From NCBI RefSeq assembly GCF_001458335.1, contig NZ_CYTO01000024.1:504857-568856 (forward strand): DNA of 64,000 nucleotides, written 5' to 3'. Below, in pieces: positions 1 through 9,146 of this stretch (position 1 is its first letter; each line of letters starts with the position of its first letter). The stretch is from Cognatishimia activa (lineage in GTDB: Bacteria; Pseudomonadota; Alphaproteobacteria; Rhodobacterales; Rhodobacteraceae). Made by a program: the position numbers and the translations under genes. Below the pieces are notes generated by a model, which did not search any database, was not told where the DNA came from, and was given only the letters and a program-made list of their open reading frames with translations.

Positions 1-745
1 AGGCAATCAATTCTGGGGCGCCGATGGCTTTGGAACTTGGTAAGTCCGGGTTCCAGCCATGAAGGTTGGCTTCAGCTTCTTCCATCGCGCCCAGTTCGAG
101 CATCAGATTAAAGCGCCGCGCAATCCTCTCATTAAGCCAGTCCTTGTCGGCATCCATCACGAAAGCAGCGCAGTTTTCGAGTGGCAATAGCGGGGGCGGG
201 GTTTGGTCTTGCCAATGCCAGATGGGTTTCCCGGTGGCTGTCATGACTTCCCAAGCCCGTTGGACACGCATCGGGTTTTGTTGATCGATGCGCCGCAAGG
301 TTTCTGTGTCGAGTTCCGCACGCAGCGCTTCAAACCCTTCGGCGGCCACGCGTGCATTTGCGGTCTCTCTCAACTTAGTTGGAGTCGCAGGTATCTCTGC
401 TAGGCCTTCGGTGAGCGCGCTGAAATAAAGGCCGGTCCCGCCGACGATAATGGGGCGTTTTGCGCCGTCTATGAATTCAGAAACATCCCGCAGCCAGTGA
501 CCAACAGAATAGTCATCTGTCTTTCCCACATGCCCATAAAGTGCGTGCGGGGCTTGGGCTTCGTCTTCCTCCGAAGGTCGCGCAGAGAGGACACGCCAGT
601 TCTCATAAACTTGAAGCGCATCGGCGTTGACGATGATTCCCCCTTGAGCTGCCGCAATCTCTAGCGCGAGGGCGCTTTTGCCGCTTGCGGTTGGCCCGGC
701 GATCAGTACTGGCTGATCCGGGGCCAGCGCATCCATGTCGATCAT
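1..745 (-). CDS. miaA: tRNA dimethylallyltransferase MiaA (3' end cut by window edge)
   Basis: Transfers the dimethylallyl group from DMAPP to the N6 of A37 in tRNAs that read UNN codons. Reading from an ATG at 745, the first 248 residues are in the window with no stop. They show the P-loop GPTASGKS (residues 17-24), the NADALQVY motif (40-47) and GGTGLYF (102-108), all characteristic of MiaA, followed by the tRNA-binding part and a C-terminal helix region that runs off the left edge. A second in-frame ATG at 736 is an alternative start. The gene is divergent from pyrH, with 119 bp between the two start codons. Identity is firm; only the C-terminal part is missing. Confidence 0.95.
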   Translation of the reverse strand, partial: MIDMDALAPDQPVLIAGPTASGKSALALEIAAAQGGIIVNADALQVYENWRVLSARPSEEDEAQAPHALYGHVGKTDDYSVGHWLRDVSEFIDGAKRPIIVGGTGLYFSALTEGLAEIPATPTKLRETANARVAAEGFEALRAELDTETLRRIDQQNPMRVQRAWEVMTATGKPIWHWQDQTPPPLLPLENCAAFVMDADKDWLNERIARRFNLMLELGAMEEAEANLHGWNPDLPSSKAIGAPELIA

Positions 746-864
746 GCAATTAAATTCCGCGTTTTGGCCTAAGGCCGCTCAAGAGGTGGTTTCTTCGATT
801 GAATATGTCTGCGAATTCAGACATCTTGCGCGCAATTTACATGCCAGTCGTGACGGAGTGCAAT

Positions 865-1599
865 ATGGCCGATCAAACCCCAAGTTCCGCCCCTAAATAT
901 AAACGCGTCATGCTGAAGATTTCGGGGGAGGCTTTGATGGGGGATCAAGGTTTCGGCCTGCACCCGCCAACGGTTCAGCGCATCGCGCAAGAAATCAAAT
1001 CGGTACATGACCTTGGCGTTGAGATTTGCCTTGTGATCGGTGGTGGCAACATTTTCCGCGGTCTTTCCGGGTCCGCACAGGGCATGGAACGCACTACTGC
1101 GGACTACATGGGCATGCTGGCAACTGTTATGAACGCGCTGGGGATGCAGTCTGCTTTGGAAGAAGTGGGCGTCTTTACCCGGGTGATTTCTGCGATCCGG
1201 ATGGATGAAGTGGCAGAGCCTTACATCCGCCGCCGCGCGGTGCGCCACTTGGAAAAACAGCGTGTTTGTATTTTTGCGGCAGGCACCGGTAACCCTTATT
1301 TCACAACCGATACTGCAGCGACACTTCGTGCCAACGAAATGGCCTGTGAAGCGATCTTTATGGGCAAGAACGGCGTTGACGGCGTCTACGACAAAGATCC
1401 GAAAGAGCACGCGGATGCGGTGCGCTATGACGAGATCAGCTATGACGATGTTCTGGCCAAGCGCCTGAAAGTCATGGATGCGTCTGCGATTGCCTTGGCA
1501 CGTGACAACAACTTGCCACTGATCGTCTTTGGGCTGGATGAGCCGGGCGGCTTTAAAGGCATTCTTGCTGGTGAGGGGACCTATACAAAGGTCCAGTAA
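865..1599 (+). CDS. pyrH: UMP kinase PyrH
   Basis: Phosphorylates UMP to UDP in pyrimidine nucleotide synthesis; a cytoplasmic hexamer of the amino-acid-kinase fold. The 244-residue protein has the N-terminal KISGEAL motif (from residue 18), the glycine-rich [10 protein letters not shown] loop, [13 protein letters not shown] and a C-terminal [13 protein letters not shown] segment. The frame is open upstream to a TTG at 799, but the ATG at 865 has GGAG six bases before it and gives the usual family length. It heads the pyrH-frr-uppS-cdsA run common in alphaproteobacteria. Confidence 0.96.
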   Translation: MADQTPSSAPKYKRVMLKISGEALMGDQGFGLHPPTVQRIAQEIKSVHDLGVEICLVIGGGNIFRGLSGSAQGMERTTADYMGMLATVMNALGMQSALEEVGVFTRVISAIRMDEVAEPYIRRRAVRHLEKQRVCIFAAGTGNPYFTTDTAATLRANEMACEAIFMGKNGVDGVYDKDPKEHADAVRYDEISYDDVLAKRLKVMDASAIALARDNNLPLIVFGLDEPGGFKGILAGEGTYTKVQ

Positions 1600-1658
1600 C
1601 CTCGTTAAGGTAATAAAAACAATCTCGGGATATCCCGACAAGCATAGAGCAAACCGCC

Positions 1659-2222
1659 ATGTCTGAAGAATTTGAACTTGATACCGATGATCTGACCCGC
1701 CGTATGGACGGCGCAATGTCTAACCTGAAAACTGAATTTGCCTCCCTGCGCACAGGGCGCGCATCCGCAGCGATGCTTGAGCCAGTGCAGGTTGATGCTT
1801 ACGGATCTATGACACCGATCAACCAGGTGGGCACAGTGAACGTGCCAGAGCCGCGCATGGTCACCATCAATGTTTGGGACAAAGGTCTGGTGGGCAAGGT
1901 TGAAAAGGCGATCCGCGAATCCGGTCTGGGCATCAACCCTCAGCTGAATGGCACGATCATCATGCTGCCGATCCCCGAGCTTAACGAAGAACGCCGCCGC
2001 GAGCTTGGCAAGGTTGCAGGTCAATATGCTGAAAGCGCCCGCGTTTCGATCCGCAACGTGCGTCGAGATGGCATGGACCAGATCAAGAAGGCGAAAAATG
2101 ACGGCATGTCCGAAGATGACCAGAAGCTCTGGGAATCGGAGATGCAGGAGCTGACAGATAGCTACATCAAGAACGTCGATGATGCGCTGGAAGCAAAACA
2201 AGCCGAGATCATGCAGGTCTAA
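1659..2222 (+). CDS. frr: Ribosome recycling factor
   Basis: Works with EF-G to split post-termination ribosomes so that they can be reused. The 187 residues match the 185-residue E. coli protein in length and layout: a three-helix bundle with the SLRTGRAS segment early and the RISVRNVRRD-like segment ([20 protein letters not shown]) in the second half. It starts 59 bases after pyrH, so the two are probably co-transcribed. The Shine-Dalgarno sequence is weak. Identity is firm. Confidence 0.97.
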   Translation: MSEEFELDTDDLTRRMDGAMSNLKTEFASLRTGRASAAMLEPVQVDAYGSMTPINQVGTVNVPEPRMVTINVWDKGLVGKVEKAIRESGLGINPQLNGTIIMLPIPELNEERRRELGKVAGQYAESARVSIRNVRRDGMDQIKKAKNDGMSEDDQKLWESEMQELTDSYIKNVDDALEAKQAEIMQV

Positions 2223-2243
2223 CGGCTGACGAGGATGACGAGT

Positions 2244-2966
2244 ATGGTCAGTGAAGACCCCCAAAAGGGGCCGCGTCATGTGGCCATAATCATGGATGGT
2301 AACGGTCGTTGGGCGCAGGCAAAAGGGCGCCCGCGACTTTTTGGCCACCATGCAGGGGCGCGGCGCGTGAAAGAGATTGTTCGCGCATGTAAGCCCTTGG
2401 ACGTAAAGTACCTTACAATTTTTGCCTTCTCGACAGAGAACTGGAAGCGCACACAAAGTGAAGTTTCCGGTCTCATGACCCTGTTTCGTCAGTATATCAA
2501 ACGCGAAATGCGCGGTTTGAAAGAAGAAGGTGTGCGCGTCCGCTTTATTGGCGACCGCGTGCGGCTAGACGACAAGCTCCTCGAGATGATGGATGATCTG
2601 GAAGAGGTGACCAAAGACAATGACGTGGTCAACCTAACGATCGCCATCAACTACGGTGGTCGAGATGAAGTGGCCCGTGCCACAAAACGCCTAGCCACGG
2701 ATGTGGCTGCGGGCAATCTTGATCCCGAATCTGTGGATGAAGAAACGCTTACAAGGTATTTGGATACAAGGGTTTTGCCTGATCCTGATCTTGTGATCCG
2801 TACGAGCGGTGAAGCACGCATTTCGAACTTCTTGCTCTGGCAATCTGCCTATTCTGAATATGAGTTCATCGATACGTTGTGGCCCGACTTCTCAGAAGAC
2901 GAGTTTTGCAAAGTTGTCGGCTCTTTCGGCAAACGTAAACGCCGTTTTGGGGCCGTGCCTGCATGA
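2244..2966 (+). CDS. uppS: Undecaprenyl diphosphate synthase (cis-prenyltransferase)
   Basis: Extends FPP with eight isopentenyl units in cis to give undecaprenyl diphosphate, the carrier lipid for peptidoglycan and O-antigen. The 240 residues contain the IIMDGNGRWA motif with the catalytic aspartate at residue 18, FAFSTENW, and the C-terminal RTSGEARISNFLLWQ signature. An ATG at 2235 is also in frame, but GAGG at 2231-2234 abuts it, whereas the ATG at 2244 has that same GAGG nine bases upstream; I therefore chose 2244. The stop overlaps the cdsA start (ATGA). Confidence 0.95.
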   Translation: MVSEDPQKGPRHVAIIMDGNGRWAQAKGRPRLFGHHAGARRVKEIVRACKPLDVKYLTIFAFSTENWKRTQSEVSGLMTLFRQYIKREMRGLKEEGVRVRFIGDRVRLDDKLLEMMDDLEEVTKDNDVVNLTIAINYGGRDEVARATKRLATDVAAGNLDPESVDEETLTRYLDTRVLPDPDLVIRTSGEARISNFLLWQSAYSEYEFIDTLWPDFSEDEFCKVVGSFGKRKRRFGAVPA

Positions 2967-3739
2967 CGTCCCAAGGTAAATGGGGCGACCTTCAAGCACG
3001 GGTATTGTCGGCCGTCGTTATGCTGGCGGTGGGGTTGGTTGCCCTGTGGCAAGGGGGCATTCTTTTCCACGCGCTGGTTGCCTGTGTCGCCGGGGGCATG
3101 ATCTGGGAACTCACGCGACTGATCGCGCATGACAAGCCGTCCTGGCCAATCCAAATGGGCGCTGTTGTGACCTTGGCGTTGTTCGTGCTCTATTTTATAC
3201 CGCCGTTTTTTGCGCTTCCGATCCTTCTTGCGCCTGTATTGGTTGCGCTGAGCGGAATGACCGCTGATCGGCTGCGCTACGCGCTTTATGCGATCGGATT
3301 GCTGGTTGCGTGTTTTGGATTGACCGTGCTTCGGGAACAGGGTGGCCTAGAGCGGGTGCTTTGGTTGATCTTGCTAGTCGTCGCCACTGATATTGCAGGT
3401 TATTTTGCGGGAAAAATGATCGGTGGCCCAAAATTCTGGCCATCGCTTAGCCCCAAGAAAACCTGGTCAGGTACGTCCGCGGGTTGGGTTGCGGCTTTTG
3501 TTGTCGGTCTGATCTTTGGTGGCTTTTGGTTGGGCTTGATCAGTGTCGCCGTTTCCTTTGCCAGTCAGCTAGGCGATATATCTGAAAGCGCGCTAAAGCG
3601 CAGGGCAGGGGTGAAGGACAGTAGTAACCTTCTTCCAGGTCATGGCGGATTGCTGGATCGCTTTGATGGGCTCGTGGCCGCAGCTTTGCTTGTGACTTTG
3701 ATTTCTGCCTTTATTGGCCTTCCAACTCTTCCGAATTAA
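2963..3739 (+). CDS. cdsA: Phosphatidate cytidylyltransferase
   Basis: Makes CDP-diacylglycerol from phosphatidate and CTP, the branch point for all membrane phospholipids. The 258-residue protein is mostly hydrophobic with about seven to eight predicted membrane helices, and carries the CTP-transferase signature near the C terminus (SALKRRAGVKD followed by GHGGLLDRFDG). It overlaps the uppS stop by four bases, indicating translational coupling. In related genomes dxr usually follows; here 121 bp of non-coding sequence leads directly to rseP. Confidence 0.95.
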   Translation: MTSQGKWGDLQARVLSAVVMLAVGLVALWQGGILFHALVACVAGGMIWELTRLIAHDKPSWPIQMGAVVTLALFVLYFIPPFFALPILLAPVLVALSGMTADRLRYALYAIGLLVACFGLTVLREQGGLERVLWLILLVVATDIAGYFAGKMIGGPKFWPSLSPKKTWSGTSAGWVAAFVVGLIFGGFWLGLISVAVSFASQLGDISESALKRRAGVKDSSNLLPGHGGLLDRFDGLVAAALLVTLISAFIGLPTLPN

Positions 3740-3860
3740 AGAAAATGCCCTAAATCGGTCGTAATCCCATGTTTTGACTCTGTGATTGACCCGGCGAATA
3801 AAACCGACGATCAAGCGGCAAAACAAATGCGATTGGCGAACAGGCAAAGGACTTAGCACT

Positions 3861-5210
3861 TTGGATCTTTCATCCCTTCTTCCGAGCTTTCAAAACGGCG
3901 CATTGACCATTGTGGCCTTTGTGGTGGCCCTGTCCATCATCGTCGCGATCCACGAATACGGTCATTACATCGTTGGGCGTTGGTCGGGGATCCATGCGGA
4001 AGTGTTCTCTCTCGGCTTTGGGCCCGTGCTTTTTTCCCGCGTCGACAAACGGGGTACGAAATGGCAATTGGCCGCCATTCCATTGGGCGGCTACGTTCGT
4101 TTTAAAGGCGATGCGAATGCAGCTTCTGCGGGCGCGGACGGGGAGGTGATTTCGACCCTAAGCGATGAAGAGTTGCGTTCGACAATGCATGGCGCTCCGC
4201 TTTGGGCGCGGTCTGCGACCGTTGCCGCTGGGCCGCTGTTTAACTTTGCGCTCACGATCATCATTTTTACTGCTGTGATCATGTCTCAAGGCGTTGTTGG
4301 CGAGAAACTCATTGTGGGTGAGCTACGCGAACTGCCGACGCAAGAGTACACGTTGCAAGAAGGTGACGTTGTCCTCGGCATCAACGGTGTCACGCTACCA
4401 GACGGCGAAGACGCGAATGAAGCAGACGCCTTCCGAGACGGCCTGCCAAACACGAATACACTCGACTATCAGGTCGAGCGTGATGGCGATGAGATAACAG
4501 TCACCGGCCCGCACTTCTACCCGCCTTATATCTCCCATGTGGCCCCTCAAAGTGCCGCCTTTGCCAGCGGTCTTAAGGAAGGTGACGTCATAACCGGTGT
4601 GAATGGCAAAGACATCTTTGCCTTTAGCGAGCTTAAAGACGTTGTCGAAAGCTCAGACGGCGCCACCCTGAAGCTGGATGTCTGGCGTGACGGTTCTGTG
4701 CAAGCGTTTGAAATGACTCCGAAACGGGTAGATGAACCCTTGCCTGAAGGTGGTTTCCACACCCAATGGCGTATTGGCATCGGCGGTGGTTTTGCTTTTG
4801 ATCCGGCGACTGAACCTGCTGGTTTTGGCCTCGCGGTCAGCTCTGCCGTTGCGCAGACTGGAAATATCATCGAAGGATCGATTTCGGGTCTTTATCACAT
4901 GGTGACCGGTGCGATCAGCAGCTGCAATCTGTCTGGCCCGATCGGCATCGCTCAGGTGTCTGGAGCGGTGGCGAGCCAAGGGTCGGGTGATTTCATCCGC
5001 TTTATCGCTGTGCTTTCGACGGCGATTGGTCTTTTGAACCTCTTCCCAATCCCTGTTTTGGATGGGGGGCATCTGGTATTTTACGCCTATGAGGCTGTGG
5101 CGCGACGCAAGCCAAGTGAGAAAGTGACGCGGGTTTTGATGACGATTGGGTTGGCGATGATCCTGTCCTTGATGCTGTTTGGGCTAACGAACGATTTGTT
5201 CTGCCCTTAA
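3861..5210 (+). CDS. rseP: Site-2 metalloprotease RseP (MmpA type)
   Basis: Intramembrane zinc protease that cleaves membrane-anchored substrates such as anti-sigma factors (RseA in E. coli; PodJ in Caulobacter for MmpA). The zinc motif HEYGH is at residues 31-35 in the first membrane helix. The second catalytic motif, LNLFPIPVLDGGH, lies in the C-terminal membrane part. Between them are about two PDZ-like domains. The start is a TTG at 3861, with AAAGG at 3846-3850 and the usual N-terminal sequence MDLSSLLPSF. The open frame upstream has no comparable start. The protein has 449 residues and directly follows cdsA. Confidence 0.94.
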   Translation: MDLSSLLPSFQNGALTIVAFVVALSIIVAIHEYGHYIVGRWSGIHAEVFSLGFGPVLFSRVDKRGTKWQLAAIPLGGYVRFKGDANAASAGADGEVISTLSDEELRSTMHGAPLWARSATVAAGPLFNFALTIIIFTAVIMSQGVVGEKLIVGELRELPTQEYTLQEGDVVLGINGVTLPDGEDANEADAFRDGLPNTNTLDYQVERDGDEITVTGPHFYPPYISHVAPQSAAFASGLKEGDVITGVNGKDIFAFSELKDVVESSDGATLKLDVWRDGSVQAFEMTPKRVDEPLPEGGFHTQWRIGIGGGFAFDPATEPAGFGLAVSSAVAQTGNIIEGSISGLYHMVTGAISSCNLSGPIGIAQVSGAVASQGSGDFIRFIAVLSTAIGLLNLFPIPVLDGGHLVFYAYEAVARRKPSEKVTRVLMTIGLAMILSLMLFGLTNDLFCP

Positions 5211-5262
5211 CGGCAGGAATCGACGTCCTTTAACCATTAAAACTCCGCTTCGCCCTAATCTT

Positions 5263-5289
5263 GCCCGATTTATCCCTGATAAGTCGGGC
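5263..5289 (+). terminator. 12-bp hairpin after rseP, without U-tract
   Basis: GCCCGATTTATC and GATAAGTCGGGC can pair over 12 bp (one T-G pair) with a three-base loop. No T-run follows. It could end or attenuate the rseP transcript, or fold just ahead of the small gene that starts 30 bases downstream. The rest of the 5211-5634 interval holds only that small gene and the bamA leader. Confidence 0.4.
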
Positions 5290-5318
5290 TGTGAGGCAGA
5301 TTAACGGCGGAGTTGGCC

Positions 5319-5459
5319 ATGCAAACGATTCAAAATGGATACCGTGCCATGAACGTTCTATGGAACGTGAACTGGGAACGTTTGGCGTTTCCGGCAGCGA
5401 TTTTGATGAGCCTTGGCATCGCGGCGGAACTGGGCAGTATGGGCTTTTTCTGGCACTGA
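5319..5459 (+). CDS. 46-residue single-pass membrane protein
   Basis: A small gene between rseP and bamA. The ATG at 5319 has GGAG at 5309-5312, six bases upstream. The product begins MQTIQNGYRAMNVLWNVNWE, followed by a hydrophobic stretch (about residues 22-40, rich in A, L, I and G) and a short FFWH tail. An amphipathic start and one membrane helix suggest an inner-membrane small protein. I believe similar short proteins occur in other Rhodobacterales, but I know of no function. Its position next to RseP and BamA suggests an envelope role; this is inference. Confidence 0.6.
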   Translation: MQTIQNGYRAMNVLWNVNWERLAFPAAILMSLGIAAELGSMGFFWH

Positions 5460-5634
5460 TCCCGAAGGGACAAGCGTACATTTCTGAACCGCAAAATCCC
5501 CAATTATTTCAAATCGTCACAAACATCTTTTGATTGCCACGTGATCCTGCCGATTGCGTGGTTTGTGTTTTTGACAATGCAGCCTATTCCCGCTACTCAG
5601 TTTGTGACTGGGATGTCTGACAGGAATAAGAATT

Positions 5635-8016
5635 ATGAGCAGGACTACTGGGGGCGCTGCCAGCCGCCGCACCTTGCGTAAGGGCACGTTGCGTAGCACG
5701 GCGATTGCACTTTCTTTATTGATTTCAACAGGTTTTGTGGCTGCACCTAATTTTGCAGAAGCCCAAAGCTATCGTTTCTCGAGTTTTGTTGTAGAAGGAA
5801 ATAACCGCATTGAAGATGCGGCCATTGCTTCATATGCAGGAATCGCTCAGGGGCAGGTGGTCTCTGCGGGTGACCTAAACGACGCATATCAACGCATTTT
5901 GGCGACAGGTTTGTTTGAAACTGTCGAAATCGTTCCGGCAGGAAACCGGTTGATTGTCCGCGTCACGGAGTTCCCAACCATCAACGTCGTGCGATTTGAA
6001 GGCAACCGCCGCCTAAAAGATGATGTTTTGGAAGCCGTCGTGGAATCCCAGTCCCGTCGTGTTCTAAACCCAGCTACCGCAGAACGCGATGCAGACGCGA
6101 TTGCGGAAGCTTACGCCCAGGCAGGCCGTATTGCCGCACGGGTAACGCCACGGGTGATCCGTCGTTCTGAAAACCGGGCTGACCTCGTTTTTGAGATTTT
6201 TGAAGGCTCTGTCGCTGAAATCGAACGGCTAAGCTTTGTTGGCAACCGCGTTTATTCGGACCGCCGCCTGCGCCGCGAACTTGGTACCAAGCAAGCGGGC
6301 CTTCTGCGTGCGTTTGTACGTCGGGATACATTGGTTGAGGACCGCATAGAATTCGACAAACAGCTGCTGCGTGATTTCTATCAGTCCCGCGGGTATGTTG
6401 ATTTCCGGGTCACCGGCGTGAACGCCGAGCTGGCTCGAGAACGGGATGCCTACTTCCTGACCTTTAACGTGGAAGAGGGGCAAAAGTTCACCTTTGGTGA
6501 GATCACGGTTGTAAGTGACTTGCCGGAAGTTGATGTTGAGACCTTTGAAAAGACTCTGCGTATTCGGACAGGCAAAACATATTCTCCGCTATTGGTAGAA
6601 AATGCGATTGCGCGGATGGAAAAACGAGCCTCCCAAGAGGCATTGGATTTCGTGCGGGTTGAACCACGCATCACTCGGAACGACCGCGACTTGAGTCTAG
6701 ATGTGGAATTCGCCCTTGTCCGCGGGCCACGTATTTTCGTCGAGCGCATTGATATCGAGGGCAACACCACGACTCTGGACCGCGTTGTGCGTCGCCAATT
6801 CAAGGTCGCGGAAGGGGACCCTTTCAACCCACGTGAGATCCGTGAGTCCGCAGAACGTATTCGCGCGCTTGGGTTCTTTTCTACTTCTGATGTGAATGCA
6901 CGCCAGGGCTCTACGCCAGATCAAGTTGTTGTTGATGTGGATGTCGAAGAACAGCCCACCGGGTCTTTGAGCTTCGGCGGTACGTACTCTACCGACTCTG
7001 GGTTCGGTTTGGTTGCAGGATTCTCTGAACGGAACTTCTTGGGTCGGGGGCAGACGCTCTCGGTTAATGTCTCAACCTCACCTGACGTAAATGACTACCA
7101 GCTGAGTTTCGTTGAACCCGCATTTTTGGGCCGCGATGTCGCGCTTGGCTTTAATTTAAGCTACCAAGATAGCAATTCTGGCTCGGTACGCTTTGAAAAT
7201 ACGACGGGGCGTTTCCAGCCATTCCTAGGTTTTGCTTTGGGTGAACAAAGCTCTTTGCGGTTGCAGTACACTTATGAAGATGTGGACATGAAGGTGCCTA
7301 CTGCTGTGGGCGACCCTGCTCAGGTAACAGGTTCAATTATCAATACCGAAGGCGCTCGTGGTAAACTGAGCAATAGTTCTATCGGGTACACTTACAGCTT
7401 TGACTCACGGATCGGCGGTTTGAACCCAGACGCTGGTATCTTATTTGAAGTTGGTCAGGACATTTCTGGACCAGGAAGCGACGTCGAAATGATCCGCTCC
7501 ACTGCGCGTGCGGTGGCTCAGACTAAAGTGCTGAACGGCGATGTAACACTTCGTGCGACACTAGCAGGCGGCGCAATCCACGCGCAGAACGACGACACTC
7601 GTGTGCATCATCGTTTTGCTTTGGGGAGTCGCCAGTTCCGTGGCTTTGAGCCATATGGAATGGGACCAAGAGAAATTTCGACCGCTGATAATGGCGCGAC
7701 TGTGAATGACGGTTTAGGCGGCAAATTCTATGCGGTGGCACGTTTTGAAGCGGAGTTCCCATTGGGCTTGCCGGAAGAATACGGCATCTCTGGCGGTGTA
7801 TTCTATGATGTCGGTTCCCTTTGGGGTGTCGATGGCACGCCAGCAGCCGGTAATTCGTTGCTCTATGATGACTTCACACTACGTCAAACAGTTGGGGTAT
7901 CATTGTTCTGGGAAACGCCCATCGGTCCTTTGCAGTTTAATTGGTCTCGGGCGATCTCCAAAGAAGCGTTTGATAAAGAGCAGACGTTTAACCTGACCAT
8001 TCGGACTGAATTCTAA
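5635..8016 (+). CDS. bamA: Outer membrane protein assembly factor BamA
   Basis: Central Omp85 component of the BAM complex, which folds beta-barrel proteins into the outer membrane. The 793-residue protein starts with a basic segment and a long signal peptide, probably cleaved after FAEA (about residue 43). Five POTRA repeats follow to about residue 380, then the 16-strand barrel, ending in an aromatic residue (TIRTEF). AGGA lies at 5622-5625 before the ATG. A TTGACA at 5571-5576 could be a -35 element, but no convincing -10 follows. skp begins seven bases after the stop, matching their joint role in barrel biogenesis. Confidence 0.96.
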   Translation: MSRTTGGAASRRTLRKGTLRSTAIALSLLISTGFVAAPNFAEAQSYRFSSFVVEGNNRIEDAAIASYAGIAQGQVVSAGDLNDAYQRILATGLFETVEIVPAGNRLIVRVTEFPTINVVRFEGNRRLKDDVLEAVVESQSRRVLNPATAERDADAIAEAYAQAGRIAARVTPRVIRRSENRADLVFEIFEGSVAEIERLSFVGNRVYSDRRLRRELGTKQAGLLRAFVRRDTLVEDRIEFDKQLLRDFYQSRGYVDFRVTGVNAELARERDAYFLTFNVEEGQKFTFGEITVVSDLPEVDVETFEKTLRIRTGKTYSPLLVENAIARMEKRASQEALDFVRVEPRITRNDRDLSLDVEFALVRGPRIFVERIDIEGNTTTLDRVVRRQFKVAEGDPFNPREIRESAERIRALGFFSTSDVNARQGSTPDQVVVDVDVEEQPTGSLSFGGTYSTDSGFGLVAGFSERNFLGRGQTLSVNVSTSPDVNDYQLSFVEPAFLGRDVALGFNLSYQDSNSGSVRFENTTGRFQPFLGFALGEQSSLRLQYTYEDVDMKVPTAVGDPAQVTGSIINTEGARGKLSNSSIGYTYSFDSRIGGLNPDAGILFEVGQDISGPGSDVEMIRSTARAVAQTKVLNGDVTLRATLAGGAIHAQNDDTRVHHRFALGSRQFRGFEPYGMGPREISTADNGATVNDGLGGKFYAVARFEAEFPLGLPEEYGISGGVFYDVGSLWGVDGTPAAGNSLLYDDFTLRQTVGVSLFWETPIGPLQFNWSRAISKEAFDKEQTFNLTIRTEF

Positions 8017-8023
8017 GGTGACA

Positions 8024-8590
8024 ATGTTGCTGCGTGCATTGGTTTTTGTGATCGGCATAGCATTTATGCCGGTCACGCTTGAGGCTCAGGCGCGCAACCT
8101 TCCTTCCAGTACAATACTGATAATAGACTCTGAGCGTCTTTACGCTGAAAGCAATTTCGGCCAGCGAGCGTTGACAGAGTTACAAGCTGAGACAGCTGTT
8201 TTGGCCGCAGAGTATCGCCGGATTGCTGCGGAACTTTCTGAGGAAGAGCAGGCGTTGACCGACAAGCGGCCAACCATGTCCCCTGAGGACTTCCGCAAAG
8301 TGGCTGATGCATTTGATGAACGGGTCGAAGGCATTCGCGCATTTGAGCAACAGCGCGAAAACGATCTAGCTGCAAATGCAGAAGCGGAGAAACGTCTTTT
8401 CTTCCAAGAGCTTGCGCCGGTGCTTGAAGTGGTGTTGCGCGAAAGCGGGGCGCTTGTGGTATTAGAAAAGAACTCGGTCTTTGCCTCTTCCAGCGTGTTA
8501 GATGTGACGGATCGGGTGATTGCGCAGGCCAATGTGATGCTGGGTGATGGCGCCGCGGAAGAAGAACAGCCAGACGGCGAAGAGAACTGA
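8024..8590 (+). CDS. skp: OmpH/Skp family periplasmic chaperone
   Basis: Holdase that keeps unfolded outer-membrane proteins soluble in the periplasm and delivers them to BamA. The 188 residues begin with a signal peptide (about 1-22, ending LEAQA), followed by a long charged alpha-helical coiled-coil region that forms the family's tentacles, and an acidic tail. The ATG at 8024 has AAGG at 8015-8018; a GTG at 8018 is also in frame but lacks a ribosome site. Gene order bamA-skp-fabZ-lpxA supports the call. Confidence 0.9.
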   Translation: MLLRALVFVIGIAFMPVTLEAQARNLPSSTILIIDSERLYAESNFGQRALTELQAETAVLAAEYRRIAAELSEEEQALTDKRPTMSPEDFRKVADAFDERVEGIRAFEQQRENDLAANAEAEKRLFFQELAPVLEVVLRESGALVVLEKNSVFASSSVLDVTDRVIAQANVMLGDGAAEEEQPDGEEN

Positions 8591-8677
8591 TATATTCAAT
8601 GGGCTGCTTGCTCAGCCGTGTTGCCCTTGTTAGGGACAGAAACAGCGAGCAACGATCGAACTAAACAGGAGAGAAAA

Positions 8678-9142
8678 ATGAGCGAGACATTAAAATCCGC
8701 CGATATCCACTTGATCCAACGGATCATTCCACACCGTTACCCTTTCCTGTTGGTCGACAAAGTTGTTGATATTTATGGCTTTCAGTCAGCGACTGGCATC
8801 AAAAACGTCACCATGAACGAGCCGCATTTCCAAGGCCATTTCCCAGGCAATCCGATCATGCCAGGCGTGACCATTATTGAGGCCATGGCGCAGACTGCGG
8901 CGATTATGGTGGGCACAGAGCTTGGCATGGAAGACAAGAACATGCAGGTCTATTTTATGGCCATCGACAAGTGCAAGTTCCGCCGCATGGTGGTGCCGGG
9001 CGACGTGCTGGAAATGAAGCTGACCACCGTGCGCGGCAAGCCTGGCGGTAAGGTTTGGAAGTTCTCGGGCGTTGCCGAAGTTGAAGGTGAAATGGCGGCT
9101 GAGGCAGAATTCACCGCAATGATGGAACTGCCGAAAGCTTAA
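8678..9142 (+). CDS. fabZ: 3-hydroxyacyl-ACP dehydratase FabZ
   Basis: Dehydrates beta-hydroxyacyl-ACP in fatty-acid elongation; a hot-dog-fold enzyme. The 154-residue protein has the catalytic His54 in [11 protein letters not shown] and Glu68 in IIEAMAQ, the same positions as in E. coli. The ATG at 8678 follows AGGAGA by a short spacer; the frame continues upstream to 8618 without a good start. It draws on the same hydroxyacyl-ACP pool as the neighbouring lpxA, which explains their clustering. Confidence 0.96.
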   Translation: MSETLKSADIHLIQRIIPHRYPFLLVDKVVDIYGFQSATGIKNVTMNEPHFQGHFPGNPIMPGVTIIEAMAQTAAIMVGTELGMEDKNMQVYFMAIDKCKFRRMVVPGDVLEMKLTTVRGKPGGKVWKFSGVAEVEGEMAAEAEFTAMMELPKA

Positions 9143-9146
9143 TCCT

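Noticed and set aside
817-1716. 299-codon open frame on the minus strand opposite pyrH
   Set aside because: Antisense shadow of pyrH and the frr start; low-complexity translation without any family motif.
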